From Actinomycetes bacterium (lineage in GTDB: Bacteria > Actinomycetota > Actinomycetes > Actinomycetales > Microbacteriaceae), in NCBI GenBank assembly GCA_023428065.1, contig JAEYZI010000046.1, positions 1 through 60,083 of the forward strand: 60,083 nucleotides of DNA, read 5' to 3'. The position numbers were made by a program, and so were the translations under genes. The notes beneath the pieces were generated by a model. It saw only the letters and a list, made by a program, of their open reading frames with translations, was not told the origin of the DNA and made no database searches. Shown here piece by piece: positions 1 through 7,663 of the stretch (its first letter is position 1; the number at the start of each line of letters is the position of its first letter).

Positions 1-1224
1 GCCGTCGTCGCGCTCGCGGCGGCCGTCGCGTGCGGCGCGGGTGCAGCGCCCGCGGTCGCCTCTCCCACGGCGCCGGCCGACGCCGTGCGCGACGCGCAGT
101 ACTGGCTCGACGCGTACGGCATCCGCGATGCGTGGGCCGTGACCCGCGGCGCCGGCGTCACGATCGCGGTCATCGACACGGGCGTCGGCAGCCCGCGTGA
201 GCTGCGCGATGCGGTCGTCGGGGGAGCCGACTTCTCGGGGGCCGGATCGCCCGACGGCCGGTCGCCCGTGGGGCCGGACGGCGAGCACGGCACCCTCGTG
301 GCGTCCCTCGCGGCGGGGCGCGGCACGGGTGCGGGGGCCGGGGTCATCGGCAGCGCGCCCGAGGCGTCGGTGCTCGCGGTCTCGATCGGCTTCGAGACGG
401 GGGACTCCGATCAGCAGATCGCCGACGCCGTGCGGTGGGCGGTCGACAACGGCGCCGACGTCATCAACATGTCGCTGACCCGCAACACCCTCGACTGGCC
501 GGAGAGCTGGGACGAGGCCTTCTCGCACGCGGCGGAGCGCGACGTCGTGGTCGTCGCGGCGGCGGGCAACCGCGCCTCCGGAACGGAGGCGGTCGGGGCG
601 CCCGCCACGATGCCCGGTGTGCTGACGGTCGCGGGTGTCGACCGGTCGGGGGCGACGAGCCGCGATGCCTCCGCCCAGGGGGTGACGATCGGCGTGTCCG
701 CCCCGAGCGAGGACCTCGTCGGCGTCATGCCCGACGGCAGCCACGTGCGGTGGAACGGCACGAGCGGGGCGGCGCCCATCGTCGCGGGCGTCGCGGCGCT
801 CGTGCGCGCCGCACATCCCGAGCTCGACGCGGCGAACGTCATCAACCGCATCACGGCGACGGCGCGCGATGCGGGCGACGCAGGCCCCGACGTGGCGTAC
901 GGCTTCGGCCTCCTCGACGCGGATGCCGCGGTGCGCGGCGAGGTGCCCGCGGTGCGGGCGAACCCGATGGGCGACCTCGCGGAGTGGATCCGGGTGAACC
1001 GGCGGCAGGAGGGCTCGCCGGGCGGCGCCCAGGCGGGCCCCGCGCCCGTCGCGCAGGACGCTCCGGAGAAGCCGTTCGACCCCGTCGGGGTGCTGCTCCC
1101 GAGCCCGCTCCTGCTCGGGGAGGTGGGTGCCCCGCTCCTCGGCGTGCTCGTGATCGTGTTCGTGGTCGGCGGTTTCGCGGCGGGCTTCATCGGCTCGTAC
1201 AGAGCGGGGCGCCGCACGCGGTAG
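1..1224 (+). CDS. mycP: Mycosin-like S8 subtilisin protease, 5' end missing
   Basis: This is the C-terminal 407 codons of a membrane-anchored subtilisin-type serine protease of the kind tied to type VII secretion. The reading frame is open from base 1, and the first residues (alanine/valine-rich, then small residues and proline) look like the end of a signal peptide, so the true start lies left of the window. The catalytic triad is visible as VIDTGV (Asp), EHGTLVAS (His) and NGTSGAAP (Ser). The last ~30 residues form one hydrophobic helix followed by RAGRRTR, the usual mycosin topology with the protease domain outside the membrane. The Gly after the catalytic Ser replaces the more common Phe. 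Other type VII genes would be expected upstream but cannot be seen. The family call is firm; the secretion link is inferred. Confidence 0.85.
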   Translation, partial: AVVALAAAVACGAGAAPAVASPTAPADAVRDAQYWLDAYGIRDAWAVTRGAGVTIAVIDTGVGSPRELRDAVVGGADFSGAGSPDGRSPVGPDGEHGTLVASLAAGRGTGAGAGVIGSAPEASVLAVSIGFETGDSDQQIADAVRWAVDNGADVINMSLTRNTLDWPESWDEAFSHAAERDVVVVAAAGNRASGTEAVGAPATMPGVLTVAGVDRSGATSRDASAQGVTIGVSAPSEDLVGVMPDGSHVRWNGTSGAAPIVAGVAALVRAAHPELDAANVINRITATARDAGDAGPDVAYGFGLLDADAAVRGEVPAVRANPMGDLAEWIRVNRRQEGSPGGAQAGPAPVAQDAPEKPFDPVGVLLPSPLLLGEVGAPLLGVLVIVFVVGGFAAGFIGSYRAGRRTR

Positions 1225-1246
1225 ATTGGACGCGACTTTTTCCCCA

Positions 1247-1254
1247 GCGAGGAG
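1247..1254 (+). promoter_or_regulatory. Ribosome binding site that sets the ndh start
   Basis: GCGAGGAG lies 10 bases before GTG 1265. It favours that GTG over the in-frame TTG at 1226, which directly abuts the previous stop codon and would add 13 residues before the FAD-binding motif. Confidence 0.6.
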
Positions 1255-1264
1255 TACCCCCAGC

Positions 1265-2587
1265 GTGCGCAAGATCCTGATCGTCGGAGGCGGTTACGCC
1301 GGCTTCTACACCGCCAAGAAGCTGCAGAAGCACCTCCGTCGCGGAGAGGCCGAGGTCACGATCGTCGACCCGCTGCCCTACATGACCTACCAGCCCTTCC
1401 TCCCGGAGGTCGCCGCGGGCTCCATCGAGCCCCGCCACGCCGTGGTCGCGCACCGTCGCCACCTCAAGAAGACGAAGGTCATCACGGCGAAGGTCACGAA
1501 GGTCGACCACGCGTCGAAGACCGCCGAGATCACGCCCGCCGTCGGCGAGCCGTGGACGATCGAGTACGACACGGTCGTCATGACCGCGGGTGCCGTCTCG
1601 CGCACCTTCCCCATCCCGGGCGTCGCCGACCAGGCCATCGGCCTCAAGACGATCGAAGAGGCCGCGTCGATCCGCGACCGGGTCACCGCGAACTTCGAGA
1701 AGGCGTCGAACCTTCCCCCCGGACCCGAGCGCGACCGCCTGCTCACCGTCGTCGTGGTCGGCGGCGGGTTCGCGGGCATCGAGGTGTTCGGCGAGCTGCG
1801 CAGCTTCGCGAGCTCGCTCGTCGCCGCGTACGACACGATCACGTTCGACGACACGCACTTCCACCTCATCGAGGCGATGGGCCGCATCATGCCCGAGGTC
1901 TCGCTCCCCACGAGCCACTGGGTGCTGCGCGAGCTCGACAGCCGCGGCGCCCACGTGCACCTCGACACGCAGCTCGTGAGCGCGGTCGACGGCAAGATCG
2001 AGCTCTCGACGGGGGAGACCTTCGAGTCGGACCTCATCGTGTGGACCGCGGGCGTCATGGCGAACCCGGTCGTGCGCGGCACCGACCTCCCCATCGAGGA
2101 GCGGGGTCGCCTGCGCGCGCAGGCCGACCTCCGCATCGTCGACGAGAACGGCGCGGTCGTGCCGGATGCCTGGGCCGCTGGCGACGTGGCCGCGGTTCCC
2201 GACCTCTCGGGCGGCGGCGTCGGAGGCTTCTGCGTGCCGAACGCGCAGCACGCGGTGCGCCAGGGGAAGCTCCTCGCGAAGAACCTCGTGGCCGACATCC
2301 GCGGCGACGCGCCCGTCGACTACTTCCACAAGAACCTCGGCGCGGTCGCCGGAATCGGCCTGTACCGCGGTGTGTACCAGTACCGCAAGCTCGCCATCAA
2401 GGGCTTCGTCGCCTGGGTCATGCACCGCGGTTACCACGGCTTCGCGATGCCCATGTGGGAGCGCAAGGCGCGGGTGTTCGGCAACTGGATCATCAACTTC
2501 CTGTTCCGCCGCGACCTCGTCGGCATCCCGGCGCGCGACACGCCCCGGCAGGCCTTCGAGGAGTTCGCCTCGCGCCCCAAGGCGTAG
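1265..2587 (+). CDS. ndh: Type II NADH:quinone dehydrogenase (NDH-2)
   Basis: A 440-residue FAD flavoprotein that oxidises NADH and reduces menaquinone at the inner face of the membrane without pumping protons. The N-terminal dinucleotide fold is KILIVGGGYAGFYTAKK, and a second one for NADH is VVVVGGGFAGIEVFGEL near residue 165. The ASP-binding AAGDVAAVPD segment and the C-terminal membrane-binding part (RGYHGFAMPMWERK, then a short hydrophobic stretch) fit the family, as does the length. The GTG start was chosen because it has an 8-base ribosome binding site and begins 3 residues before the first beta strand. The gene stands alone, with short gaps on both sides. Confidence 0.9.
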   Translation: MRKILIVGGGYAGFYTAKKLQKHLRRGEAEVTIVDPLPYMTYQPFLPEVAAGSIEPRHAVVAHRRHLKKTKVITAKVTKVDHASKTAEITPAVGEPWTIEYDTVVMTAGAVSRTFPIPGVADQAIGLKTIEEAASIRDRVTANFEKASNLPPGPERDRLLTVVVVGGGFAGIEVFGELRSFASSLVAAYDTITFDDTHFHLIEAMGRIMPEVSLPTSHWVLRELDSRGAHVHLDTQLVSAVDGKIELSTGETFESDLIVWTAGVMANPVVRGTDLPIEERGRLRAQADLRIVDENGAVVPDAWAAGDVAAVPDLSGGGVGGFCVPNAQHAVRQGKLLAKNLVADIRGDAPVDYFHKNLGAVAGIGLYRGVYQYRKLAIKGFVAWVMHRGYHGFAMPMWERKARVFGNWIINFLFRRDLVGIPARDTPRQAFEEFASRPKA

Positions 2588-2695
2588 GCGCCCGCCCGCA
2601 GGGGTAGACCGCCCGGCCCACCTTCGAACGGGGGATCGACGGCGGCGGGCGACACTTGCGACGGTGATCCTCGACTCGATGAAGAGGAGACCGCT

Positions 2696-3967
2696 GTGTC
2701 GCATGCCCCCGTGTCCGCCCCCGCTTCGGCTGCCGCGTTCGCCGAACCCCAGCGCTCCGTCAGCGGTCTCTGGATCGCCGCCTTCGCGGCGGCGTGGGTC
2801 GGTGTCTGGATGGCGCAGCTCGGTCCGTTCCGCGTCGCGCTCCCGCTGCAGGTCTCGGACGAGCTCGGCGAGACAGGGGAGTGGACCGACTCCGTGCTCG
2901 CCTTCGGCGTCGTCTCGGGCGTCGCGGGCGCGTTCCTGATCGTGGCGTTCCCCGTCGCGGGCTACCTCTCCGACCGCACGACCTCGCGGTTCGGACGCCG
3001 CCGACCGTGGGTCCTCGGGGGTGCGGTGCTCTTCGCGGTCGGGCTGCTCGCCCTCGGCTTCGTGCAGGGGCTCGTGCTCGTGACGGTGTGCTGGACGCTC
3101 GCGCTCGTGGGCTTCAGCGTCGCCGCATCCGCCCTCACCTCGCTGCTCAACGACCAGGTGCCCGTGCGTCAGCGCGGTTGGGTCGCGGGATGGATGTCGT
3201 CGCCGCGGGCGATCGGCATCATCCTCGGGGCCGTGCTGTTCACGGGCGCCTTCGCGACCGTCACCCTCGGCTACGTCGTGCTCGCGGTCGCGCTCGCGGT
3301 GCTCGTCGTGCCCGTGCTGCTGCTCGTCAAGGAGACCCCGCTCACCCCCGAGCAGCGCCCGACCGGGTCGCTGCTGGCGGGGCTCTGGGTCTCGCCGCGC
3401 ACGCATCCCGACTTCGCCTGGACGTGGGTGAGCGGCCTTCTCGTCAACGCCGGCAACGCCCTCGGCACGGGGCTGCTGCTCTACTACGTGGCGCACACCC
3501 TCGGCTTCGGCGACGACGCGCGGCAGGCCTTCCTGCCGCTCATCGTCGTCTACCTCGTGGGCGTCGTGCTCTCGGCCCTCGTGTGCGGCTGGATCTCGGA
3601 CCGCATCGCACGACGCAAGACCTTCGTGATCTGGGGCGCGCTCCTGCAGGGGCTCTCGGCCCTCATCCTCGCGTTCGTGACCGACTACACCGTCACCTTC
3701 GTCGCGGGCGCCGTGCTGGGTCTCGGCTACGGCGCCTACCTCGCCGTGGGGCAGGCGCTCGCGACCCAGGTGATCCCGGATGCGCGCACGCGGGCGAAGG
3801 ATCTCGGCATCATGAACGTCGCCTACCAGGCGCCCGTCGCCCTGGCGCCGCTGCTCGGGGCCGTCATCGTGGCGAGCCTCGGCGGGTTCTCCGGGCTCTT
3901 CATGCTCGCGGCGTTCCTCACCGCGATCGGCGCCGCCGTCATCGCGCTCGTCGCGAAGGTCACGTAG
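2696..3967 (+). CDS. MFS carrier resembling sucrose/GPH-type cation symporters
   Basis: A 423-residue, roughly 12-helix permease. The loop after helix 2 reads SDRTTSRFGRRRPWVLGG, which matches the R-x-G-R-R-R-P signature of glycoside-cation (SLC45/SUT-like) symporters rather than drug exporters. The second half repeats the loop as SDRIARRKTF. The N-terminus (FAEPQRSVSGLWIAAF) is almost repeated in the paralog at 6360, so the two are duplicates in different operons. GTG 2696 has AGAGGAGA five bases upstream. It is followed by a divergent-free 71-base gap holding the ArsR operator. Substrate is unknown; a sugar or glycoside is inferred from the motif only. Confidence 0.75.
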   Translation: MSHAPVSAPASAAAFAEPQRSVSGLWIAAFAAAWVGVWMAQLGPFRVALPLQVSDELGETGEWTDSVLAFGVVSGVAGAFLIVAFPVAGYLSDRTTSRFGRRRPWVLGGAVLFAVGLLALGFVQGLVLVTVCWTLALVGFSVAASALTSLLNDQVPVRQRGWVAGWMSSPRAIGIILGAVLFTGAFATVTLGYVVLAVALAVLVVPVLLLVKETPLTPEQRPTGSLLAGLWVSPRTHPDFAWTWVSGLLVNAGNALGTGLLLYYVAHTLGFGDDARQAFLPLIVVYLVGVVLSALVCGWISDRIARRKTFVIWGALLQGLSALILAFVTDYTVTFVAGAVLGLGYGAYLAVGQALATQVIPDARTRAKDLGIMNVAYQAPVALAPLLGAVIVASLGGFSGLFMLAAFLTAIGAAVIALVAKVT

Positions 3968-3991
3968 CGCGGATCACGCATCCCTATAGGT

Positions 3992-4007
3992 ACAAACGCG
4001 CGTTTGT
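3992..4007. promoter_or_regulatory. 16-bp perfect palindrome, likely ArsR-family operator
   Basis: ACAAACGCGCGTTTGT is a perfect inverted repeat placed 32 bases before the ArsR start at 4039 and just upstream of a possible -10 (TACGGT, 4010-4015). This is where an autoregulating ArsR repressor would bind. A half site ATAGGT at 3986-3991 matches one arm of the palindrome upstream of the second SRPBCC-ArsR pair at 16406. Confidence 0.65.
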
Positions 4008-4038
4008 GTTACGGTGGCGCCACCGGAAGGGGGATGCC

Positions 4039-4365
4039 ATGGGTGCCGACGCGGAGCTCGACCTGGCGCTGCGGGCGCTCGCCGACGGCAACCGGCGCGC
4101 GATCCTGCGGGTGATCCGCACCGCCCCGAAGCCGGTCGGGGAGATCGCCGAGGAGCTCGGGCTCTCGCAGCAGACCGCATCGCACCACCTGTCGGTGCTG
4201 CGCAAGGCGGGGCTCGCCGCGGGAAGGCATGAGGGCACCCGGCACCTCTTCGCGGTCGACACCGACGGACTCGCCGCGGTGCGCTCCTACCTCGACGACT
4301 TCTGGCCGGAGAAGCTCGCCGCGCTCAAGGCGGCGGTCGAGTCGACGGCGGGCCGCGATGGCTGA
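4039..4365 (+). CDS. ArsR-family winged-helix repressor
   Basis: A 108-residue helix-turn-helix protein. It begins with the typical ALADGNRRAILRVI opening helix, then the DNA-reading segment GEIAEELGLSQQTASHHLSVL (read in two parts: residues ~37-57) and the wing GRHEGTRHLFAVD. There is no metal-binding CxC motif, so it belongs with the metal-independent ArsR proteins found next to SRPBCC (AHSA1-like) genes. ATG 4039 has GGAAGGGGG upstream. Its end overlaps the next gene by 8 bases, so the two are co-translated. The palindrome at 3992 suggests autoregulation. Confidence 0.85.
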   Translation: MGADAELDLALRALADGNRRAILRVIRTAPKPVGEIAEELGLSQQTASHHLSVLRKAGLAAGRHEGTRHLFAVDTDGLAAVRSYLDDFWPEKLAALKAAVESTAGRDG

Positions 4366-4792
4366 GTTCCGCGCCTCGGTCGACATCGATGCCGCCCCCG
4401 AGGCGGTGTTCGCCTACCTGACGACCGACGCCGGCATGACGGCATGGATGGGGCAGCACGCCGAGCTCGACCCCGCACCGGGCGGCGCCTTCGCGGTCGA
4501 CATCGCGGGGCATCCGGTGCGGGGCAGCTACCTTGCCGTGGAGCCGCCGAGCCGCGTGGTGGTGTCGTGGGGCTTCGCCGGGAGCGAGACGCTGCCGCCG
4601 GGGGCCTCGACGGTGGAGTTCCGCCTCGTTCCCCACGAGGGCGGAACGCGCGTCGACGTGCACCACTTCGACCTGCCCGACATCGAGCTGCCCGGGCACG
4701 CCGACGGCTGGGGCAACTACCTCCCGCGGCTCGCGCTCGCCGGCTCCGGGCGCGACCCCGGTCCCGACTCGTGGAGGCCGCTGCCCGGCTGA
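4358..4792 (+). CDS. SRPBCC (AHSA1/START-like) ligand-binding protein
   Basis: A 144-residue helix-grip protein. The start EFRASVDIDAAPEAVFAYLT, then W at MTAWMG and the PGGAFAVDI hairpin, are the standard AHSA1-type pattern; GTRVDVHHFDLP is the late strand before the C-terminal helix. Members bind small hydrophobic ligands, and in many actinobacteria they are encoded with an ArsR repressor, as here with an 8-base overlap. The ligand cannot be told from sequence. The protein likely acts in the cytoplasm, possibly passing the inducer to the repressor or clearing it; that is inference. Confidence 0.8.
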   Translation: MAEFRASVDIDAAPEAVFAYLTTDAGMTAWMGQHAELDPAPGGAFAVDIAGHPVRGSYLAVEPPSRVVVSWGFAGSETLPPGASTVEFRLVPHEGGTRVDVHHFDLPDIELPGHADGWGNYLPRLALAGSGRDPGPDSWRPLPG

Positions 4793-4837
4793 CCGATCGT
4801 CCGCCACGGAGGATGGCGCGCACAGAAGGAGAAGACC

Positions 4838-5191
4838 ATGTCGAGCACCAACCGAGACCTCGTGCTGCGCTATCACCGCGCCTGGACGAGCGGCGACGTC
4901 GACGCGGCGATGGAACTCGTCGCCGACGACGTCTTCTGCCGGGCGCCCGGCGTCGACATCGAGGGCAAGGAGCAGTACCGCGCCTACATCGCGGGGTTCG
5001 CGCCGCGACTGGTCGGGATCGCCGACATCGCCGACTTCGCCGACGGCGACCGGGTGGCGCTGTTCTACTATCCGCAGACCGCCGCGACCGCATCCACCCC
5101 CGCCGCCGAGCTGTTCACGATCCGCGACGGCCGGATCGCCGAGAGCGTGCTCGCGTTCGACCGTCTCTCGTACGGGCCGCCGCAGAACTGA
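4838..5191 (+). CDS. NTF2-like (SnoaL-type) small protein
   Basis: A 117-residue cone-fold protein of the nuclear-transport-factor-2/SnoaL superfamily. The opening helix NRDLVLRYHRAWTSGDVDAA, the strand pair around DDVFCRAPGVDIEGKEQYR and the last strand ELFTIRDGRIAE are diagnostic. Such proteins are isomerases, hydrolases or mere binders; no catalytic pair can be assigned. ATG 4838 has GAAGGAGAAG upstream. It lies 45 bases after the SRPBCC gene and is probably the third gene of that operon. Confidence 0.75.
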   Translation: MSSTNRDLVLRYHRAWTSGDVDAAMELVADDVFCRAPGVDIEGKEQYRAYIAGFAPRLVGIADIADFADGDRVALFYYPQTAATASTPAAELFTIRDGRIAESVLAFDRLSYGPPQN

Positions 5192-5277
5192 GTGCCTCCG
5201 AGTGCGGGCGGAGCTCGTCGGCCGTCCCGCGCGCTCGGCGCCGGCGTCGGGGCCGCGAGATCTGAGGAGCGAGGCGG

Positions 5278-5351
5278 TGCCCTCGCTGGGATTCGAACCC
5301 AGACTGAGGCGATTTTAAGTCGCCTGCCTCTGCCGATTGGGCTACGAGGGC
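5278..5351 (-). tRNA. tRNA-Leu with anticodon UAA and a short variable arm
   Basis: Read on the minus strand this folds as a complete cloverleaf: acceptor GCCCTCG/CGAGGGC, D stem GCC/GGC, anticodon stem GGCGA/TCGCC with loop CTTAAAA, T stem CTGGG/CCCAG with loop TTCGAAT, and discriminator A. CCA is not encoded. The anticodon UAA reads the leucine codon UUA. The 3-bp D stem and the D loop with three bases between GG and A are what class II tRNA-Leu has. The variable region, however, is only TCAGT (5 bases) instead of the long arm expected in tRNA-Leu. Confidence 0.85.
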
Positions 5352-5372
5352 GCGCCCCCCATTCTGCCTGGG

Positions 5373-5510
5373 CCTGCTGTTGTGCAGGAGATCGCTGTTG
5401 TGCAGGATTCGCCGACCCCGCGGCGCGCGCGAGGCCCGAGATTCCGGGCCTTCGCATCCGGGAACCCGCGCTTTCTCCTGCACAACAGCGATCTCCTGCA
5501 CAACAGCAGG
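5373..5510. repeat. 35-bp perfect inverted repeat flanking an inner hairpin
   Basis: The arms 5373-5407 and 5476-5510 are exact reverse complements. Each arm is itself two tandem copies of CTGTTGTGCAGGA, joined by GATCG. The 68-base centre holds a second hairpin, AGGCCCG/CGGGCCT, at 5432-5451. The element fills the gap between the tRNA-Leu gene and the TetR gene. It could be a MITE-like or REP-like element or a terminator; no transposase is near. The CCTGCA core recurs in the repeats at 24652 and 44368. Apart from the tRNA, this repeat and the site at 5618, I see nothing else in 5192-5683. Confidence 0.75.
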
Positions 5511-5617
5511 AGCCGCAGCGGATGCGCGCGGCGCAGCGCAGCGGACGCGGGGCGAGGCGCCCGAGGATGCCCGGGGCGCGCCCGTGGGTGGTCGGCCGCA
5601 CCCCAACGGGGGGATTG

Positions 5618-5643
5618 GTGTCCTGGTCGGCCGTCTGGGACAC
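5618..5643. promoter_or_regulatory. Possible TetR operator
   Basis: GTGTCC (5618-5623) and GGACAC (5638-5643) form an inverted repeat about two helical turns across, flanked by TTGGT and GACCAA. It sits 40-65 bases before the TetR start at 5684, as expected for autoregulation. The arms are short, so this is tentative. Confidence 0.35.
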
Positions 5644-5683
5644 TTGACCAACTCTGGGGGACTCGGCGGCGAGAGGAGAGCGC

Positions 5684-6313
5684 GTGGCACGCATGTCGGC
5701 ATCCGAACGCCGCGCCGCCCTCGCGCGCGCCGCCCTCGCCGTCGTCGACCGCGAGGGCGTGCACGCCGCCACGACTCGCGCCATCGTCGCCGAGGCCCAC
5801 ATGCCGCTCGGCAGCTTCCACTACGCCGTGCCCTCCCGCGACGAGCTGCTGCGCGACGTCGTCGAGCTCGTCGTCGCGGGGGAGGCGGATGCCGCGCTCG
5901 CGGGCCTTCTCGCCGACGCGGTCGACGTCTCCGACGCCATCCGGCGCACCCTCACGGCCTACCTCGACCACGTGCGCGCCGCGCCCGGGCGCGAGCAGGC
6001 GATGTTCGAGCTCACCCAGTACGCACTGCGCTCTCCCGAGCTCGCCGACCTCCCGGGGGAGCAGTACGCGCGCTACCACGCCCTCGCGGCCGAGCTGCTC
6101 ACGGCCGCGCAGGCGCACCTCGGCATCCGCTGGACGGTGCCCGTCGCCGAGCTCGCGCGCCTCGTCGTGACGATCACCGACGGCGTGACCCTCGCCTGGC
6201 TCGCCGACCGCGACGACGCGGCCGCCGAGCGCACGATCGACCTCGCGACGACGGCGCTCGCGCCCTTCGCCCAGCCCGCACCACCAGCACCCCCCGCACC
6301 ACCCGCCACCTGA
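5684..6313 (+). CDS. TetR-family transcriptional regulator
   Basis: A 209-residue regulator. The helix-turn-helix is near residues 20-55 (ALAVVDREGVHAATTRAIVA then MPLGSFHYAVPSRDELL), which includes the usual GSFHYxVPS/KDEL end. The C-terminal ~140 residues form the helical ligand pocket. The last ten residues are a run of Pro and Ala. GTG 5684 has AGGAG five bases upstream; ATG 5693 is an alternative. It heads a same-strand run with the MFS carrier, PLP enzyme and lactone oxidase, so it is the likely repressor of that operon. Confidence 0.85.
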   Translation: MARMSASERRAALARAALAVVDREGVHAATTRAIVAEAHMPLGSFHYAVPSRDELLRDVVELVVAGEADAALAGLLADAVDVSDAIRRTLTAYLDHVRAAPGREQAMFELTQYALRSPELADLPGEQYARYHALAAELLTAAQAHLGIRWTVPVAELARLVVTITDGVTLAWLADRDDAAAERTIDLATTALAPFAQPAPPAPPAPPAT

Positions 6314-6359
6314 CCACCCGTCACCACCTGACCGCCACACTCGAACCCCGGGAGCCGAC

Positions 6360-7655
6360 ATGTCGACACCGCAGTACACCGCGACCGGCGCGCCGGCCGC
6401 CTTCGCCGAGCCTCAGCGCGCCGTCACGGGCCGCTGGATCACGGCGTTCGCCGCCGCGTGGCTCGGCGTCTGGATGGCGCAGCTCGGCCCGTTCCAGGTG
6501 CTCCTCCCGCTGCAGGTCGCGGCGGGCACCGGCATCGACGTCGAGGCGGACGAGTGGATCCCCGCCGTGCTCGCCTTCGGCGCCATCTCGGGCATCGCGG
6601 GGGCGTGCGCGATCATCGCCTTCCCCGTGACCGGCTTCCTCTCCGACCGGACGACCTCGAAGCTCGGCCGTCGCCGGCCATGGATCATCGGCGGTGCCGT
6701 GCTCTTCGCCCTCGCGCTCGTGGGCCTCGGGTTCGCGAGCGACATCGTCGCCGTCGCCGTGCTGTGGTCGCTCGCGATCGTCGGATTCTGCGTGCTCGCC
6801 TCCTCGCTCACGGCGCTCATCTCCGACCTCGTGCCGGTGCGCCAGCGCGGTTTCGTGTCGGGCTGGATGTCGGCGCCGCAGGCGGTCGGCATCATCCTCG
6901 GCGTGCTCGTCATCACCGAGCTCTTCCGCTCCGAGATGCTGCCGGGCTACCTCACCATGGCGGTCGGCCTTCTCATCCTCGTCGTGCCGATCGTGCTGTT
7001 CACGCAGGAGATCCCGATCACGCGCGAGCAGCGCCCCGAGTCCTCGTTCTCCGCGCTCCTGCGCGGCCTCTGGATCTCGCCCCGCAAGCACCCCGACTTC
7101 GCGTGGACGCTCACGAGCCGCGTGCTCGTCAACACGGGCAACGCGCTCGGCACGGGCCTTCTGCTCTACTACCTCGCGTTCGGGCTCGGCATCGGCATCG
7201 CGGATGCGGACGACGCCCTCCTGCCGCTCATCGTCGTCTACCTCATCTGCGTCGTGATCTCGGCGCTCGCCGTGGGCTACCTCTCCGACCGTCTCGCGCG
7301 CCGCAAGATCTTCGTCATCTGGGGCTCGCTCGCGCAGGCGGTCGCCGCGTTCGTTCTCGTCTTCGCCCCGAGCTACGAGGCCGTGTTCGTCGCGGGCGGC
7401 CTCCTCGGCCTCGGCTACGGCGCCTTCCTCGCCGTCGACCAGGCACTCGCCACCCAGGTGCTGCCCGACCCGCAGGACCGCGGCAAGGACCTCGGCATCA
7501 TGAACGTCGCGTTCCAGGTTCCTCAGGCGCTCGCCCCGCTCCTCGGCGCGGTCGTCGTCGCGTCGTTCGACGGCTTCCGCGGGGTGTTCATGCTCTCCGC
7601 CCTCGCCGCGATCCTCGGCGCCGTCGTCGTCTCGCTCGTGCGCGACGTGAAGTAG
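6360..7655 (+). CDS. MFS carrier, paralog of the one at 2696
   Basis: A 431-residue, ~12-helix permease with the same sucrose/GPH-like loop (SDRTTSKLGRRRPWIIGG) and the same N-terminal signature (FAEPQRAVTGRWITAFAAAW) as the carrier at 2696. The conserved GIMNVAFQVPQALAPLLGA segment near the C-terminus is also shared. It follows the TetR gene by 46 bases and precedes the PLP enzyme by 8 bases, so it is probably the uptake step for the substrate that the next two enzymes process. Which substrate is unknown. Confidence 0.8.
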   Translation: MSTPQYTATGAPAAFAEPQRAVTGRWITAFAAAWLGVWMAQLGPFQVLLPLQVAAGTGIDVEADEWIPAVLAFGAISGIAGACAIIAFPVTGFLSDRTTSKLGRRRPWIIGGAVLFALALVGLGFASDIVAVAVLWSLAIVGFCVLASSLTALISDLVPVRQRGFVSGWMSAPQAVGIILGVLVITELFRSEMLPGYLTMAVGLLILVVPIVLFTQEIPITREQRPESSFSALLRGLWISPRKHPDFAWTLTSRVLVNTGNALGTGLLLYYLAFGLGIGIADADDALLPLIVVYLICVVISALAVGYLSDRLARRKIFVIWGSLAQAVAAFVLVFAPSYEAVFVAGGLLGLGYGAFLAVDQALATQVLPDPQDRGKDLGIMNVAFQVPQALAPLLGAVVVASFDGFRGVFMLSALAAILGAVVVSLVRDVK

Positions 7656-7663
7656 GAGCCGTC

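Noticed and set aside
1..84. Start of the mycosin gene at GTG 85
   Set aside because: The frame is open to base 1 and those codons read as a signal peptide end, so the gene continues leftwards.
1187..3496. A 769-codon open frame opposite ndh and the MFS gene
   Set aside because: Its composition (Arg, Asp, Glu and His repeats) is that of an antisense shadow; the plus-strand genes have clear domains.
5278..5683. tRNA gene followed by a repeat as a prophage or island attachment site
   Set aside because: No integrase, no duplicated tRNA end and no change of composition in the following genes.
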